Assembly: GCF_012971725.1 (NCBI RefSeq)
Contig: NZ_CP048833.1
Span: 4,154,001 to 4,218,000, forward strand
From: Pseudomonas multiresinivorans
GTDB lineage: Bacteria; Pseudomonadota; Gammaproteobacteria; Pseudomonadales; Pseudomonadaceae
Reading direction: 5' to 3'
DNA length: 64,000 nt
Every line of letters starts with the position of its first letter. The stretch's first letter is position 1. The notes beneath the pieces are model-generated. The model had not been told where the DNA came from. It saw only the letters and a program-made list of their open reading frames with translations, and searched no databases. Positions 8,101 to 16,810 of this stretch are shown piece after piece. Made by a program: the position numbers and the translations under genes.

Positions 8101-8254
8101 TCGGGCGTCATCGCCCGGATTCCCTCGACGGAACTACGCTCAGGACTGGCCAAACGCCGTTCTCGAACAAGACGTAGCCCGTTGTATCGCTTGCCTGCCT
8201 TCAATCCTGCGCCCGTCGGCGCGGCCCTGGCCTGCAGGTCGTCAGCGCATCCGA

Positions 8255-9640
8255 GTGGATGCTAACGAGAGCCCCATGAATTTCGCCTCCGTGCAAGAAG
8301 CCCAGTATTTCCTGGCCCAGAACCCCGATATCGAGATGGTCGAGCTGTTCATCCTCGACGCCAACGGCGTGCCGCGCGGCAAGCTGCTGCACCGCGAGGA
8401 ACTGCTCGCCGTGTACCAGTCCGGCCGGCCGCTGCCCAGCACCATTCTCGGCCTCACCCTGCACGGGGAGGATGTGGAGGATTCCGGGCTGGTCTGGGAC
8501 GTGGGCGATATCGACTGCCGCGCCTATCCCCTGCAAGGCAGCCTGGTGCGCCTGCCCTGGCGGCAGATTCCCACGGCGGCGGTGCAGGTCAGCATGCACC
8601 CCGAGGAAGGCAAGCCGGCGGACATCGCCGATCCGCGCCACGTGCTGCTGCGCGTGATCGACGGGCTCAAGGCCGACGGCTACCACCCGGTGATGGCCTG
8701 CGAGCTGGAGTTCTACCTGCTGGACGCCAAGCGCGATGCCAATGGCCGCCCGCAACCGGCGCTGGACGCCGACGGTGGCCGCCCGCGCGCCACGCAGGTC
8801 TACGGCCTGCGCGAGCTGGAGCAGATCGAGCCGTTCCTCGCCGACCTCTATGCCGCGTGCAAGGCCCAGGGCATTCCGGCCCGCACGGCGATTTCCGAAT
8901 ACGCGCCGGGCCAGGTGGAGATCACCCTGGAGCACGGCGATGCGCTGGTCGCCATGGACCAGGCCGTGCGCTACAAGCGCCTGGTGAAGGGCGTGGCGCA
9001 CAAGCACGGTATGCAGGCCTGCTTCATGGCCAAGCCGTTCGACGATCTGGCCGGTACCGGCATGCACATGCACGTGTCCCTGGCCGACGCCGAGGGCAAC
9101 AACCTGTTCGCCAGTGAAGATCCGGCGGGCACTCCGCTGCTGCGCCAGTCCGTAGGCGGCATGCTGAAAAGCCTGCTCGACTCGCTGCTGCTGTTCTGCC
9201 CCAACGCCAACTCCTACCGCCGCTTCCAGGCCAACAGCTACGCGCCGCTGGCGCCGACCTGGGGTTGCGATAACCGCACCGTGAGCCTGCGCGTGCCCGG
9301 CGGCCCGGCCAATACCCGGCACGTCGAGCACCGCATCTGCGGCGCCGACGCCAACCCCTACCTGGCCGCCGCCGCGATCCTCGCCGGTATCCATCGCGGC
9401 ATCCGCGAGGCCATCGATCCGGGTGCGCCGGTAGAAGGCAACGGCTACGCCCAGGCCAAGGAACTGCTGCCCACCGACTGGCTCACCTCGCTGCGCGCGC
9501 TGGAGCGTTCCAGCTGGGCGCGCGATGCGCTGGGCCACGAATTCCTCGGCGTCTACCTGAAGGTCAAGCAGGCCGAGTACCGCCAGTTCATGGGCGAGGT
9601 CGGCGAGCAGGACTGGCGCTGGTATCTGACGCAGGCGTGA
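8255..9640 (+). CDS. Gamma-glutamylpolyamine synthetase (glutamine synthetase family, PuuA/PauA type)
   Basis: 461 residues, the length of GS-like gamma-glutamyl ligases. These enzymes couple glutamate to putrescine, spermidine or other amines with ATP, the first step of the gamma-glutamylation route of polyamine breakdown. The beta-grasp N-terminal part runs to about residue 120, then the catalytic barrel carries the metal/ATP motifs ACELEFYLL, SEYAPGQVEITLEHGDAL, GTGMHMHVSL and the SYAPLAPTWGCDNRT segment. The adenylylation loop of true GlnA is absent. It is followed by a PuuB-type oxidase. In PAO1 the equivalent pair is PA1566 (pauA3) and PA1565 (pauB2) from memory. An ATG at 8276 (MNFASVQEAQ) is an equally plausible start. 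Confidence 0.88.
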   Translation: MDANESPMNFASVQEAQYFLAQNPDIEMVELFILDANGVPRGKLLHREELLAVYQSGRPLPSTILGLTLHGEDVEDSGLVWDVGDIDCRAYPLQGSLVRLPWRQIPTAAVQVSMHPEEGKPADIADPRHVLLRVIDGLKADGYHPVMACELEFYLLDAKRDANGRPQPALDADGGRPRATQVYGLRELEQIEPFLADLYAACKAQGIPARTAISEYAPGQVEITLEHGDALVAMDQAVRYKRLVKGVAHKHGMQACFMAKPFDDLAGTGMHMHVSLADAEGNNLFASEDPAGTPLLRQSVGGMLKSLLDSLLLFCPNANSYRRFQANSYAPLAPTWGCDNRTVSLRVPGGPANTRHVEHRICGADANPYLAAAAILAGIHRGIREAIDPGAPVEGNGYAQAKELLPTDWLTSLRALERSSWARDALGHEFLGVYLKVKQAEYRQFMGEVGEQDWRWYLTQA

Positions 9641-9665
9641 AAGCATCGTGCAACTGCTTGCAAGC

Positions 9666-9835
9666 CCCTCTCCCCAGCCCTCTGACTGGGCGTCCCCCCC
9701 ATGAAGGGAGAGGGGGTATCCGTGCCGCGAGAAGAAATGCGTCACTCGACGCAACGAAGCTGCCGGCAAACGACGATTTGAAGTCCCGCTCCGATCAGTT
9801 CCCTCTCCCTTCAGGGAGAGGGCTAGGGAGAGGGA
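9666..9835. repeat. CCCTCTCCC-type inverted repeat elements
   Basis: Two purine/pyrimidine-asymmetric palindromes in the pauA-pauB spacer: one pairs CCCCTCTCCCCAGCCCTC (from 9666) with GAAGGGAGAGGGGG (to 9715), the other pairs CCCTCTCCCT with AGGGAGAGGG (9801-9820), followed by a further GAGGG-rich copy. This is a dispersed intergenic repeat family different from the GAGCGAGC REP units; it may act as an attenuator between the two genes. Confidence 0.6.
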
Positions 9836-9860
9836 AAGGAACAACAAGGGAAACACAAAA

Positions 9861-11174
9861 ATGAACGCTGCACTGAACCCCGCCACTCCCGCCCCCGAGC
9901 GCGCGAAGTCCTATTACTCCGCGAGCCTCAACGAAGAGACCAGCTACCCCACGCTGCAGGGCGAGGTGAACGTCGACATCGCCATCATCGGCGGCGGCTT
10001 CACCGGCGTCGCCACTGCCGTGGAGCTGGCCGAGCGCGGCTACAAGGTTGCCATCGTCGAGACCAACAAGGTCGGCTGGGGCGCCAGCGGGCGCAACGGC
10101 GGGCAGGTCACCGGCAGCCTCTCCGGCGACTCCGCGATGGAGAAGCAGATGCGCCAGTGGCTCGGCGACGACGTCGACGATTTCATCTGGCACCTGCGCT
10201 GGCGCGGCCACGAGATCATCAAGAGCCGCGTGGAGAAATACGGCATCCAGTGCGACCTGAAGTTCGGCCACCTGCACGCGGCGATGAAGCAGTCGCACAT
10301 GGACGAACTGAAGGCCACCTTCGATGACGCCAAGCGCCGCGGCATGGGCGACGAGATCAGCCTGCTGGACGGCGCCGGCGTGCGCGCGCACCTGGAAAGC
10401 GACCTGTACTGCGGCGCCATCAAGAACACCCGCAACATGCACCTGCACCCGCTCAACCTGTGCATCGGCGAAGCCAAGGCCGCCGTTAGCCTGGGCGCTC
10501 TGATCTTCGAGCACTCCGAAGTGCTGGACATCATCCACGGCCCGCGCCCGGCGGTGGTCACCTCCGGCGGCCGGATCAACGCCGCGCAGGTGATGCTGGC
10601 CGGCGACGTCTACCACAAGCTGGAGCGCAAGCAGCTCAAGGGCATGATCTTCCCGGCCATGGGCGGCATCGTCACCACCAAGCCGCTGGGCGAGCTGGCC
10701 AAGCGCATCAACCCGCAGGACCTGGCCGTCTACGACTGCCGCTTCGTGCTCGACTACTACCGCATGACCGGCGACGGCCGCCTGCTGTTCGGCGGCGGCG
10801 CCAACTACTCGGGCCGCGACTCGCGCGACATCGCCGGCGAACTGCGCCCGTGCATCGAGCGCACCTTCCCGGCGCTCAAGGGCGTGGACATCGAGTTCCA
10901 GTGGAGCTGCGCCATGGGCATCGTGATGAACCGCATCCCGCAGCTGGGCAAGCTGTCGGAGAACGTCTGGTACTGCCAGGGCTACTCCGGCCACGGCGTG
11001 GCGACCACCCACATCATGGGCGAGATCATGGCCACGGCGATGACCGGCGACCTGGAGAAGTTCGACACCTTCGCCCAGTGCAAGCACATCCGCGTGCCCA
11101 TGGGCGACGTGTTCGGCAACCCGATGCTGGCGGCGGGCATGTGGTACTACCAGATGATGGAGAAGCTGCGCTAA
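9861..11174 (+). CDS. FAD-dependent gamma-glutamylpolyamine oxidoreductase (PuuB/PauB type)
   Basis: 437-residue DAO-family flavoprotein. The dinucleotide-binding motif IAIIGGGFTGVATAVELAERG begins near residue 37; GWGASGRNGGQVTGSLSGD and the C-terminal GYSGHGVATTHIMGE segment are characteristic of the PuuB/OrdL branch that oxidises gamma-glutamylated amines to aldehydes. It follows the gamma-glutamyl ligase on the same strand, fitting the second step of the pathway. The next step, a gamma-glutamyl aminobutyraldehyde dehydrogenase, is not in this window. It matches PAO1 pauB2 by context (memory). Confidence 0.88.
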   Translation: MNAALNPATPAPERAKSYYSASLNEETSYPTLQGEVNVDIAIIGGGFTGVATAVELAERGYKVAIVETNKVGWGASGRNGGQVTGSLSGDSAMEKQMRQWLGDDVDDFIWHLRWRGHEIIKSRVEKYGIQCDLKFGHLHAAMKQSHMDELKATFDDAKRRGMGDEISLLDGAGVRAHLESDLYCGAIKNTRNMHLHPLNLCIGEAKAAVSLGALIFEHSEVLDIIHGPRPAVVTSGGRINAAQVMLAGDVYHKLERKQLKGMIFPAMGGIVTTKPLGELAKRINPQDLAVYDCRFVLDYYRMTGDGRLLFGGGANYSGRDSRDIAGELRPCIERTFPALKGVDIEFQWSCAMGIVMNRIPQLGKLSENVWYCQGYSGHGVATTHIMGEIMATAMTGDLEKFDTFAQCKHIRVPMGDVFGNPMLAAGMWYYQMMEKLR

Positions 11175-11244
11175 CGGCCAGCTCTGGAGCCAATCTGCAG
11201 GAGCGAGCCGCACTCTGCCGACCTGCCCGGCAAACGCCTATGCA

Positions 11245-11321
11245 GGATGGCGTGGAGCGCAGCGATACCCATCGATGGCCGGGCACCGGCAGCATGGGTA
11301 TCGCAAGCTCCACCCATCCTA
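11245..11321. repeat. GATGGCGTGGAGCG inverted repeat (second dispersed family)
   Basis: Left arm GGATGGCGTGGAGCGCAGCG (11245 on) and right arm ending CTCCACCCATCCTAC (to 11321) are near-complementary and would form a long hairpin. A single, closely similar arm recurs at 18807-18838, showing that it is a dispersed repeat. Confidence 0.75.
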
Positions 11322-11368
11322 CGTTCGTGCTGAAGGCCGGGGTTTACGTTGCGCACGAACGGCTCTTT

Positions 11369-11435
11369 GTAGGAGCGAGCTTGCTCGCGAACCTGGCCCC
11401 GCAGCGGCGCCGTTCGCGAGCAAGCTCGCTCCTAC
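11369..11435. repeat. REPIN
   Basis: Two inverted REP units with the core GAGCGAGCTTGCTCGC, 19 bases apart, between the PauB-type gene and the LysR gene. Confidence 0.93.
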
Positions 11436-11543
11436 AGGCTTCCCCGTACGCTGCCCCCCCTACCTCCGCCCGTACCCGCAGCCACTCGACACCACCGCCC
11501 CGCTCAGGGATAAAGGCTCCACTTCGCGCACTTGGAGTGAGCC

Positions 11544-12467
11544 ATGCGTTTCCCCTCGATGACCGCCCTGCGCGTGCTGGACGCCGTCGCCCGTCTGGGC
11601 AGCCTGTCCGGCGCGGCCAGCGAGCTGAGCCTGACCCGCAGCGCCGTCAGCCACCAGTTGCACAGCCTCGAAGACTGCCTGGGCATCCCGCTCACCGAAC
11701 GGGTTGGCCGCGGCATAGCGCTGACCTATCACGGCGAATGCTTCGCCCGCGAAACCCAGCGCGCCCTGGCGATCCTCAATGAGGCGCGGCGCTTCGCCAA
11801 TGCCGAGGAGGTCTCCGGCCGCCTGTGCGTGAGCTGCACGCCGGGCTTTGCCACCTACTGGCTGTGCCACCAGATCGGCAAGTTCCAGCGCGCCCACCCG
11901 CAGGTGGAGCTGAACCTGGTCTCGCCCCGCGTCCCCGACGATGTCAGCGACCGCGACGTCGACCTGTTCATCGCCTACGGCGTGGGCGACTGGCAGGACC
12001 TGCACGTGGACTTGATCGCCACCCTGGACACCTTCCCGGTGTGCAGCCCGTCGCTGATCAACTCGGTGGGCGGCCTCGACTCGCCGGAAGACCTGGCCAG
12101 CCTGCCGTTCCTGCACATGGTCGATCACTCCGACTGGCTGCTGTGGACCGCCGCCGCCGGGGTGAAGAACCTCAACGTGCGCAACGGCATCGTCTTCTCC
12201 GACGCGCACCTGGTGCAGTCGGCAGCCATCGCCGGCCAGGGCGTGGCCATGGGCGATGCACTGGTCAGCGGTGACGCCATGGCCAAGGGCCAATTGGTGC
12301 GTTTGTTCAACGTCGCCATCGAGCCGCCCAACCGCTACTACTTCGTCACCGACCCGGCCAAGTCCGAACGCCCCGACGTACGGGCCTTCAAGGCGTGGAT
12401 GAAGGCCGAGCTGCGGATGTCCGAGCAGTTCCGCCAGAATGCGCGTCATGCGCTGATTGGTGAGTGA
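11544..12467 (+). CDS. LysR-type transcriptional regulator (GcvA-like)
   Basis: 307 residues. The N-terminal winged helix-turn-helix spans about residues 5-62 (RVLDAVARLGSLSGAASELS, SRSAVSHQLHSLEDCLGIPL), followed by a co-inducer domain with VSCTPGFATYWL and LVSPRVPDDVSDRDVDLFI. The SHQLHSLE helix and the W-rich region resemble the GcvA branch. The ATG has GAGTGAGCC just upstream. It sits between the polyamine oxidase and the Pot-type importer, all on the same strand, so it most likely controls one or both; the inducer could be a polyamine or related amine (inference). Confidence 0.9.
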   Translation: MRFPSMTALRVLDAVARLGSLSGAASELSLTRSAVSHQLHSLEDCLGIPLTERVGRGIALTYHGECFARETQRALAILNEARRFANAEEVSGRLCVSCTPGFATYWLCHQIGKFQRAHPQVELNLVSPRVPDDVSDRDVDLFIAYGVGDWQDLHVDLIATLDTFPVCSPSLINSVGGLDSPEDLASLPFLHMVDHSDWLLWTAAAGVKNLNVRNGIVFSDAHLVQSAAIAGQGVAMGDALVSGDAMAKGQLVRLFNVAIEPPNRYYFVTDPAKSERPDVRAFKAWMKAELRMSEQFRQNARHALIGE

Positions 12468-12606
12468 TTTCGAACAATGAGGGCAAAAAAACGCGATTGA
12501 AGCGAAGAGAGATTTGACAATACTGCGTTAAAAAAAGGCCGCTGATTTTTACCTGATCCTCACCCGGCGGCTGCTCGAACAAGAACAAGAAATCGAGGTA
12601 AGTGCA

Positions 12607-13692
12607 GTGGAGCGACAGCCCCAACTCCGTGCCATCGGCATCGGCAAGAGCTACGGAAGTTTCAACGCGCTGGATGGCGTGAACATCGACGTCCAGCAGG
12701 GTGAGTTCCTCACTCTCCTCGGCCCGTCGGGCTCCGGCAAGACCACCTTCCTGATGATCCTCGCCGGCTTCCAGGACCCGTCCCGCGGTCGTCTGGAGGA
12801 AGGCGGCGCCGACATCACCAAGCGCCCCGCCGAGAAGCGCAACTTCGGCATGGTGTTCCAGGGCTACGCCCTGTTCCCGCACATGAGCATCGAGGACAAC
12901 GTCGCCTTCCCGCTGAAGATTCGTGGCGTGAAGGCCGAGGAGCGCAACCGCCGCGTGCGCCACATGCTCGACGTGGTCGGCCTCGGCGAGCACCTGGGCA
13001 AGCGTCCCGGCGAGCTCTCCGGCGGCCAGCAGCAACGCGTGGCCATCGCCCGCGCCCTGGTCTTCGAGCCGGACATGCTGCTGCTCGACGAACCGCTCTC
13101 CGCTCTCGACAAGAATCTGCGCGAGCAACTGCAGGCCGAACTGCAACGCATCCACCGCCAGGTCGGCACCACCTTCGTCTTCGTCACCCACGACCAGAAC
13201 GAAGCCCTCGCCCTGTCCACCCGCATCGCCATCTTCAATCGTGGCCAACTGGCCCAGGTCGATGCGCCGGAAGTCATCTACAACCAGCCGAACAACCGTT
13301 TCGTCGCCGAGTTCCTCGGCAAGATGAACCTGTTCCCGCTCAGTCAGGTGGGCCGCGCCGGCGAACTGGCCTGCGGACGCTTCGGCGAGGCCGAACTGCG
13401 CGCCAGCTACTCCCCCGCCCTGCAGGCCGACGCGCCGCTGCTGGCGGTACGCCCCGAGCACATGCAGCTGCACAGCGCACCGCCGCAGGTGAACGGCCAC
13501 AACGTGGTGCAGGCCGTGCTTACCGCCAAGACCTACCAGGGCGCCAGCACCGAGCTGTGCCTGGGTGCCGGCGCCGAAGGCAAGTTGCCCATGAGCCTGG
13601 CCGTACATGCCGACCACCAGGCCTCGCGCCTGGAGCACGGCTCGAAGGTCTGGCTGAGCTGGCCCATCGAGAAAAGCCTGCTGCTGGCCTGA
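12607..13692 (+). CDS. Polyamine-type ABC transporter ATP-binding protein (PotA-like)
   Basis: 361 residues starting at a GTG preceded by GAGGTAA (12594-12600). Walker A is GPSGSGKTT (about residues 38-46), the signature LSGGQQQR and Walker B MLLLDEPLSALD follow, then a TOBE-like regulatory domain from about residue 240 (LAVRPEHMQLH). Architecture and length match PotA/SpuF ATPases that energise inner-membrane import of spermidine or putrescine. It is the first gene of a four-gene operon with a binding protein and two permeases. Confidence 0.9.
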   Translation: MERQPQLRAIGIGKSYGSFNALDGVNIDVQQGEFLTLLGPSGSGKTTFLMILAGFQDPSRGRLEEGGADITKRPAEKRNFGMVFQGYALFPHMSIEDNVAFPLKIRGVKAEERNRRVRHMLDVVGLGEHLGKRPGELSGGQQQRVAIARALVFEPDMLLLDEPLSALDKNLREQLQAELQRIHRQVGTTFVFVTHDQNEALALSTRIAIFNRGQLAQVDAPEVIYNQPNNRFVAEFLGKMNLFPLSQVGRAGELACGRFGEAELRASYSPALQADAPLLAVRPEHMQLHSAPPQVNGHNVVQAVLTAKTYQGASTELCLGAGAEGKLPMSLAVHADHQASRLEHGSKVWLSWPIEKSLLLA

Positions 13693-13749
13693 GCCACCGA
13701 ACGCGTTAGTCCCCTTTTCGCCATCCCACCTGATCGGGAGCTGCCCCCC

Positions 13750-14895
13750 ATGTTCAATCCAAAAGAATTCAATCCGAAAGAGTTCAATCCGCACCAGCAA
13801 GACTGCATCGAAGTCCTCATCGAAAAGACCCGTCGCGGCCAGATCGACCGCCGCACCTTCCTCAAGGGCATGGGCCTGATGGCCGCCCTGCCGCTGGCCC
13901 TGCGCAACGGCGTGAGCTTCGCCGCCGGCGACAAGCCGCTGGTGGTGGTGAACTGGGGCGGCGACGCGATCAAGGCGTTCGGCAAGGCCTGGACAGAGGG
14001 CTTCTCCAAGGCCACCGGGATCCCGGTGAAGATCGACGGCGGCGGCCCCACCGAGGGCGCCATCCGCACCCAGCTGTCCAGCGGCCGGGTGAGCTGGGAC
14101 GTGGTCGACGCGGAGAGTTCGATCCTGCAGAACCTCGGCAAGGAAGGCCTGGTGCAGCCGATCGACTACAACGTCGTGTCCAGGGACAAGGTACTGCCCG
14201 GCTTCGCCTACGAATACGGCATCGCCGACTACATGCTCAGCTACGTGATCGCCTATGACAGCGAGCGTTTCGGCGACAAGGCGCCGAAGACCTGGGCGGA
14301 CTTCTGGGACGTGAAGACCTTCCCCGGCAAGCGCACCCTCTACAAGTGGATGAACGGCATGCTCGAAGCCGCGTTGCTCGCCGACGGCGTGGCACCGGAC
14401 AAGCTCTACCCGCTGGACGTACCCCGCGCCATGAAGAAGATCGAGGAGCTGAAACCCCACGTACTGGCCTTCTGGGGCTCGGGCGCGGAAACCCAGCAAC
14501 TACTGATCGAGGGCGAAGTGTCCATGGGCGCGATCTGGAACACCCGCGCCCAGGTGATCACCGAGGACAGCGAAGACCGCATCAAGTGGACCTTCGACAA
14601 TGCCCTGCTGGGCTGCAGCAACTGGGGCGTGCTCAAGGGCAACCCGGCCGGCACCGAGGCCGCGATGAAGTTCATCGCCTACGCCCAGGACCCGCAATCC
14701 CAGGTCGAGCTGTTCAAGATGTTCGGCAACGGCCCGGCCAACCCCGCCGCCGCCGCGCTGATCCCCGAGGACCGCAAGCACCTCAACTGCACGGACCCGG
14801 CGAACCTGCCCAAGCAGATCATGCTCAGCCACGAGTGGTACACCGACCACTACGCGGCGACCCTGGAGCAGTACCTGACCCACATTTCCAAGTGA
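13750..14895 (+). CDS. Extracellular polyamine-type solute-binding protein with a Tat-like signal
   Basis: 381 residues. Unlike typical PotD proteins the leader is long and twin-arginine-like: DRRTFLKGMGLMAALPLAL at about residues 33-51 with cleavage likely after SFA-A near residue 57, so export may be folded through Tat. The mature part (VVVNWGGDAIKAFGKAWTEGFSKATGIPVK, VSWDVVDAESS, FWGSGAETQQLLIEGEVSMG) is a family 1/PotD-like two-lobe binding protein. The first 15 residues contain a short tandem repeat of FNPKE units. It lies between the ATPase and permease genes. Ligand probably a polyamine or related compound, inferred from neighbours. Confidence 0.88.
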   Translation: MFNPKEFNPKEFNPHQQDCIEVLIEKTRRGQIDRRTFLKGMGLMAALPLALRNGVSFAAGDKPLVVVNWGGDAIKAFGKAWTEGFSKATGIPVKIDGGGPTEGAIRTQLSSGRVSWDVVDAESSILQNLGKEGLVQPIDYNVVSRDKVLPGFAYEYGIADYMLSYVIAYDSERFGDKAPKTWADFWDVKTFPGKRTLYKWMNGMLEAALLADGVAPDKLYPLDVPRAMKKIEELKPHVLAFWGSGAETQQLLIEGEVSMGAIWNTRAQVITEDSEDRIKWTFDNALLGCSNWGVLKGNPAGTEAAMKFIAYAQDPQSQVELFKMFGNGPANPAAAALIPEDRKHLNCTDPANLPKQIMLSHEWYTDHYAATLEQYLTHISK

Positions 14896-14910
14896 CGCGG
14901 AGCGCAGGTC

Positions 14911-15747
14911 ATGGCCGATAACGCCCCCTCGCGGCTCAAGCTGGGCGCCCTGCTGCTGCCGCTGCCGATCGTCCTGTTCGTGTTCTACGTACTGCCCTTC
15001 CTCGGCGTGCTCGGCTGGAGCGTGACCCTGCCCGAGCCGGGGATCGAGCAGTACCAGCGGATCATGACGGACCCGGCGATCCACGACGTGCTCTGGCGGA
15101 CCTTCCGCCTGTGCACCACGGTCAGCGTGATCTCCCTGGTGATCGCCTACCTGATGGCCTACTGCTGGGTCTACAGCCCGCCGTTCTGGCAGCGCGTGGT
15201 GGAAATCTGCGTGTTCATCCCGTTCTGGCTGTCGGTGCTAGTGCGTGCCTTCGGCTGGCTGATCGCCCTGCGCAGCAACGGTCTGCTCAACGACTGGCTG
15301 CAGTACCTGGGCATCACGAACGAGCCCTTGCAGCTCACACGCAATGAACTGGGCGTGGTGATCGGCATGGTCCACTTCATGGTGCCCTTCGCGCTGTTCC
15401 CGCTGGTCTCGACCATGCGCCGCCTCGACCCGCGCGTGCTGCTCGCTGCGCGGGGCCTGGGCGCCGGGCAGATGCGCACCTTCTGGAGCATCTTCGTGCC
15501 GCAGACCATTCCCGGCATCCTCGGCGCCTTCATCATCGTCTTCGTGTTCTGCCTGGGCTTCTTCATCACCCCGGCGATCCTCGGCGGTGGGCAGACGGTG
15601 ATGGTGGCCGAGTACGTCTACCTGCAGATGTTCCAGACCAGCAACTGGGGCCTGGGCGCGGCGCTCTCGGTGGTGCTGCTGGCGCTGGTGAGCGGGATGA
15701 TCTGGGCGCTGCTGCGCATGACCCGCGTCGACAAGCTGGTCGGCTGA
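14911..15747 (+). CDS. ABC transporter permease (PotB-like)
   Basis: 278 residues with about six hydrophobic segments starting at LGALLLPLPIVLFVFYVLPFLGVLGWSV. The cytoplasmic EAA loop is recognisable as LAARGLGAGQMRTFWSIFVPQTIPG (about residues 177-202), which contacts the ATPase. It starts 15 bases after the binding-protein gene and is followed 10 bases later by its partner permease. Confidence 0.9.
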   Translation: MADNAPSRLKLGALLLPLPIVLFVFYVLPFLGVLGWSVTLPEPGIEQYQRIMTDPAIHDVLWRTFRLCTTVSVISLVIAYLMAYCWVYSPPFWQRVVEICVFIPFWLSVLVRAFGWLIALRSNGLLNDWLQYLGITNEPLQLTRNELGVVIGMVHFMVPFALFPLVSTMRRLDPRVLLAARGLGAGQMRTFWSIFVPQTIPGILGAFIIVFVFCLGFFITPAILGGGQTVMVAEYVYLQMFQTSNWGLGAALSVVLLALVSGMIWALLRMTRVDKLVG

Positions 15748-15757
15748 GGATTCAAGA

Positions 15758-16573
15758 ATGAACGCACACGAAACCAAAGCCCCCAGCCGCCTGCTGGCGA
15801 CCATGGCGATGATCTTCATGATCTTCCCGCTGCTGGCGGTGATCCCGGTGTCCTTCACCAGCAAGCGCTTCCTGTCGATGCCCAACGGCAACTGGTCGCT
15901 GCGGCATTACCACGCGCTGCTGGACAGCCCGGAATGGCTCTCGGCGATCGGCCAGAGCCTGATCGTCGCCACCGCCACCTGCATCATTGCGACCGCGCTG
16001 GCGGTGAGCTTCAGCCTCGGCATCTGGTACCTGCGCTCGCGACTGGCGACCCTGCTGATCGGCCTGGTGCTGTTGCCCATGGCGATCCCGCCGATGATCT
16101 CGGCGATGGTCCTGTACTTCATGGAAACCAAGGTCAGCCAGTTCGCCCCCGGCCTGGGCTACGACACCCTGGTCGGCCTGACCATCGCGCACATCGTGAT
16201 GGTGGTGCCCTACGGCGTGGTGACCATGCTGGTGGCGCTCAGCCAGTTGGACCGGCGCATCGAGTTGGCGGCACGCAACCTCGGCGCGAGCCTCGGCCAG
16301 ACCACCTTCATGGTGGTGCTGCCGAACCTCAAGCTGGGCGTGGCAAGCACGGCGCTGCTGTGCTTCGCACTGAGCTGGGAGGAGATCGCGGTGACCCTGT
16401 TCGTCACCAGCACCGAGGTAAACACGTTGCCGCGGCAGATCTGGTCCGGCCTGCGTGACAACATCGACCCGGCGGTGGCGGCGATTTCGGTGGTGCTGAT
16501 CGCCCTCACCTTCGTCGCGCTGATCGGGCGGATGATCGCCCAGAAGATTGCAGCACGCCCGGTAGGAAGCTGA
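15758..16573 (+). CDS. ABC transporter permease (PotC-like)
   Basis: 271 residues with six predicted membrane segments. The EAA loop is ELAARNLGASLGQTTFMVVLPNLKLG (about residues 170-195). The N-terminal ILFPLLAVIPVSFTSKRFLSMP-like region is usual for PotC proteins. It ends the ATPase-binding protein-permease-permease operon and is followed by repeats. Confidence 0.9.
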   Translation: MNAHETKAPSRLLATMAMIFMIFPLLAVIPVSFTSKRFLSMPNGNWSLRHYHALLDSPEWLSAIGQSLIVATATCIIATALAVSFSLGIWYLRSRLATLLIGLVLLPMAIPPMISAMVLYFMETKVSQFAPGLGYDTLVGLTIAHIVMVVPYGVVTMLVALSQLDRRIELAARNLGASLGQTTFMVVLPNLKLGVASTALLCFALSWEEIAVTLFVTSTEVNTLPRQIWSGLRDNIDPAVAAISVVLIALTFVALIGRMIAQKIAARPVGS

Positions 16574-16584
16574 AGCCTTTCCCT

Positions 16585-16661
16585 GTAGGAGCGAGCTTGC
16601 TCGCGAACAACTCCCCCGGCAGCTCCGGCGCTAGGCGGTTCGCGAGCAAGCTCGCTCCTAC
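16585..16661. repeat. REPIN
   Basis: Two inverted REP units with core GAGCGAGCTTGCTCGC after the permease operon, 29 bases apart; it may also stabilise the 3' end of the transcript. Confidence 0.93.
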
Positions 16662-16709
16662 AGAACAGCGCTATCGCCGGTGACTCTGAGGCCGAGACCC
16701 AGCTTAGGG

Positions 16710-16785
16710 GCGGACTCTGTCCGCGATCTGCAACAGTCCGGCTCGGAGCAGCCGGGAATCTATCGCGGACGAAGTCCGCTCCTAC
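16710..16785. repeat. GCGGAC-type inverted repeat (third dispersed family)
   Basis: Left arm GCGGACTCTGTCCGCGAT (16710-16727) and right arm ATCGCGGACGAAGTCCGCTC (from 16762). Each arm is itself a small palindrome (GCGGAC/GTCCGC), and the right arm ends in CTCCTAC like the REP units, so it is a diverged REP family. Confidence 0.7.
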
Positions 16786-16810
16786 GCGCGTCCGGATATC
16801 GGCAGAACGA

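Larger units (their letters stand above)
11175..11543. other. Repeat-filled intergenic region before the LysR gene
   Basis: 369 bases without a gene. It holds an imperfect inverted pair (11245-11272 with GGATGGCGTGGAGCG...GATACCCAT, and 11293-11321 as its reverse complement) and then a REPIN at 11369-11435. The region 11440-11540 should carry the promoter of the LysR gene; I see no clear sigma-70 hexamers. Confidence 0.7.

Noticed and set aside
12514..12540. TTGACA at 12514 as a sigma-70 promoter for the ABC operon
   Set aside because: No acceptable -10 at 16-18 bases; recorded only as a possibility.
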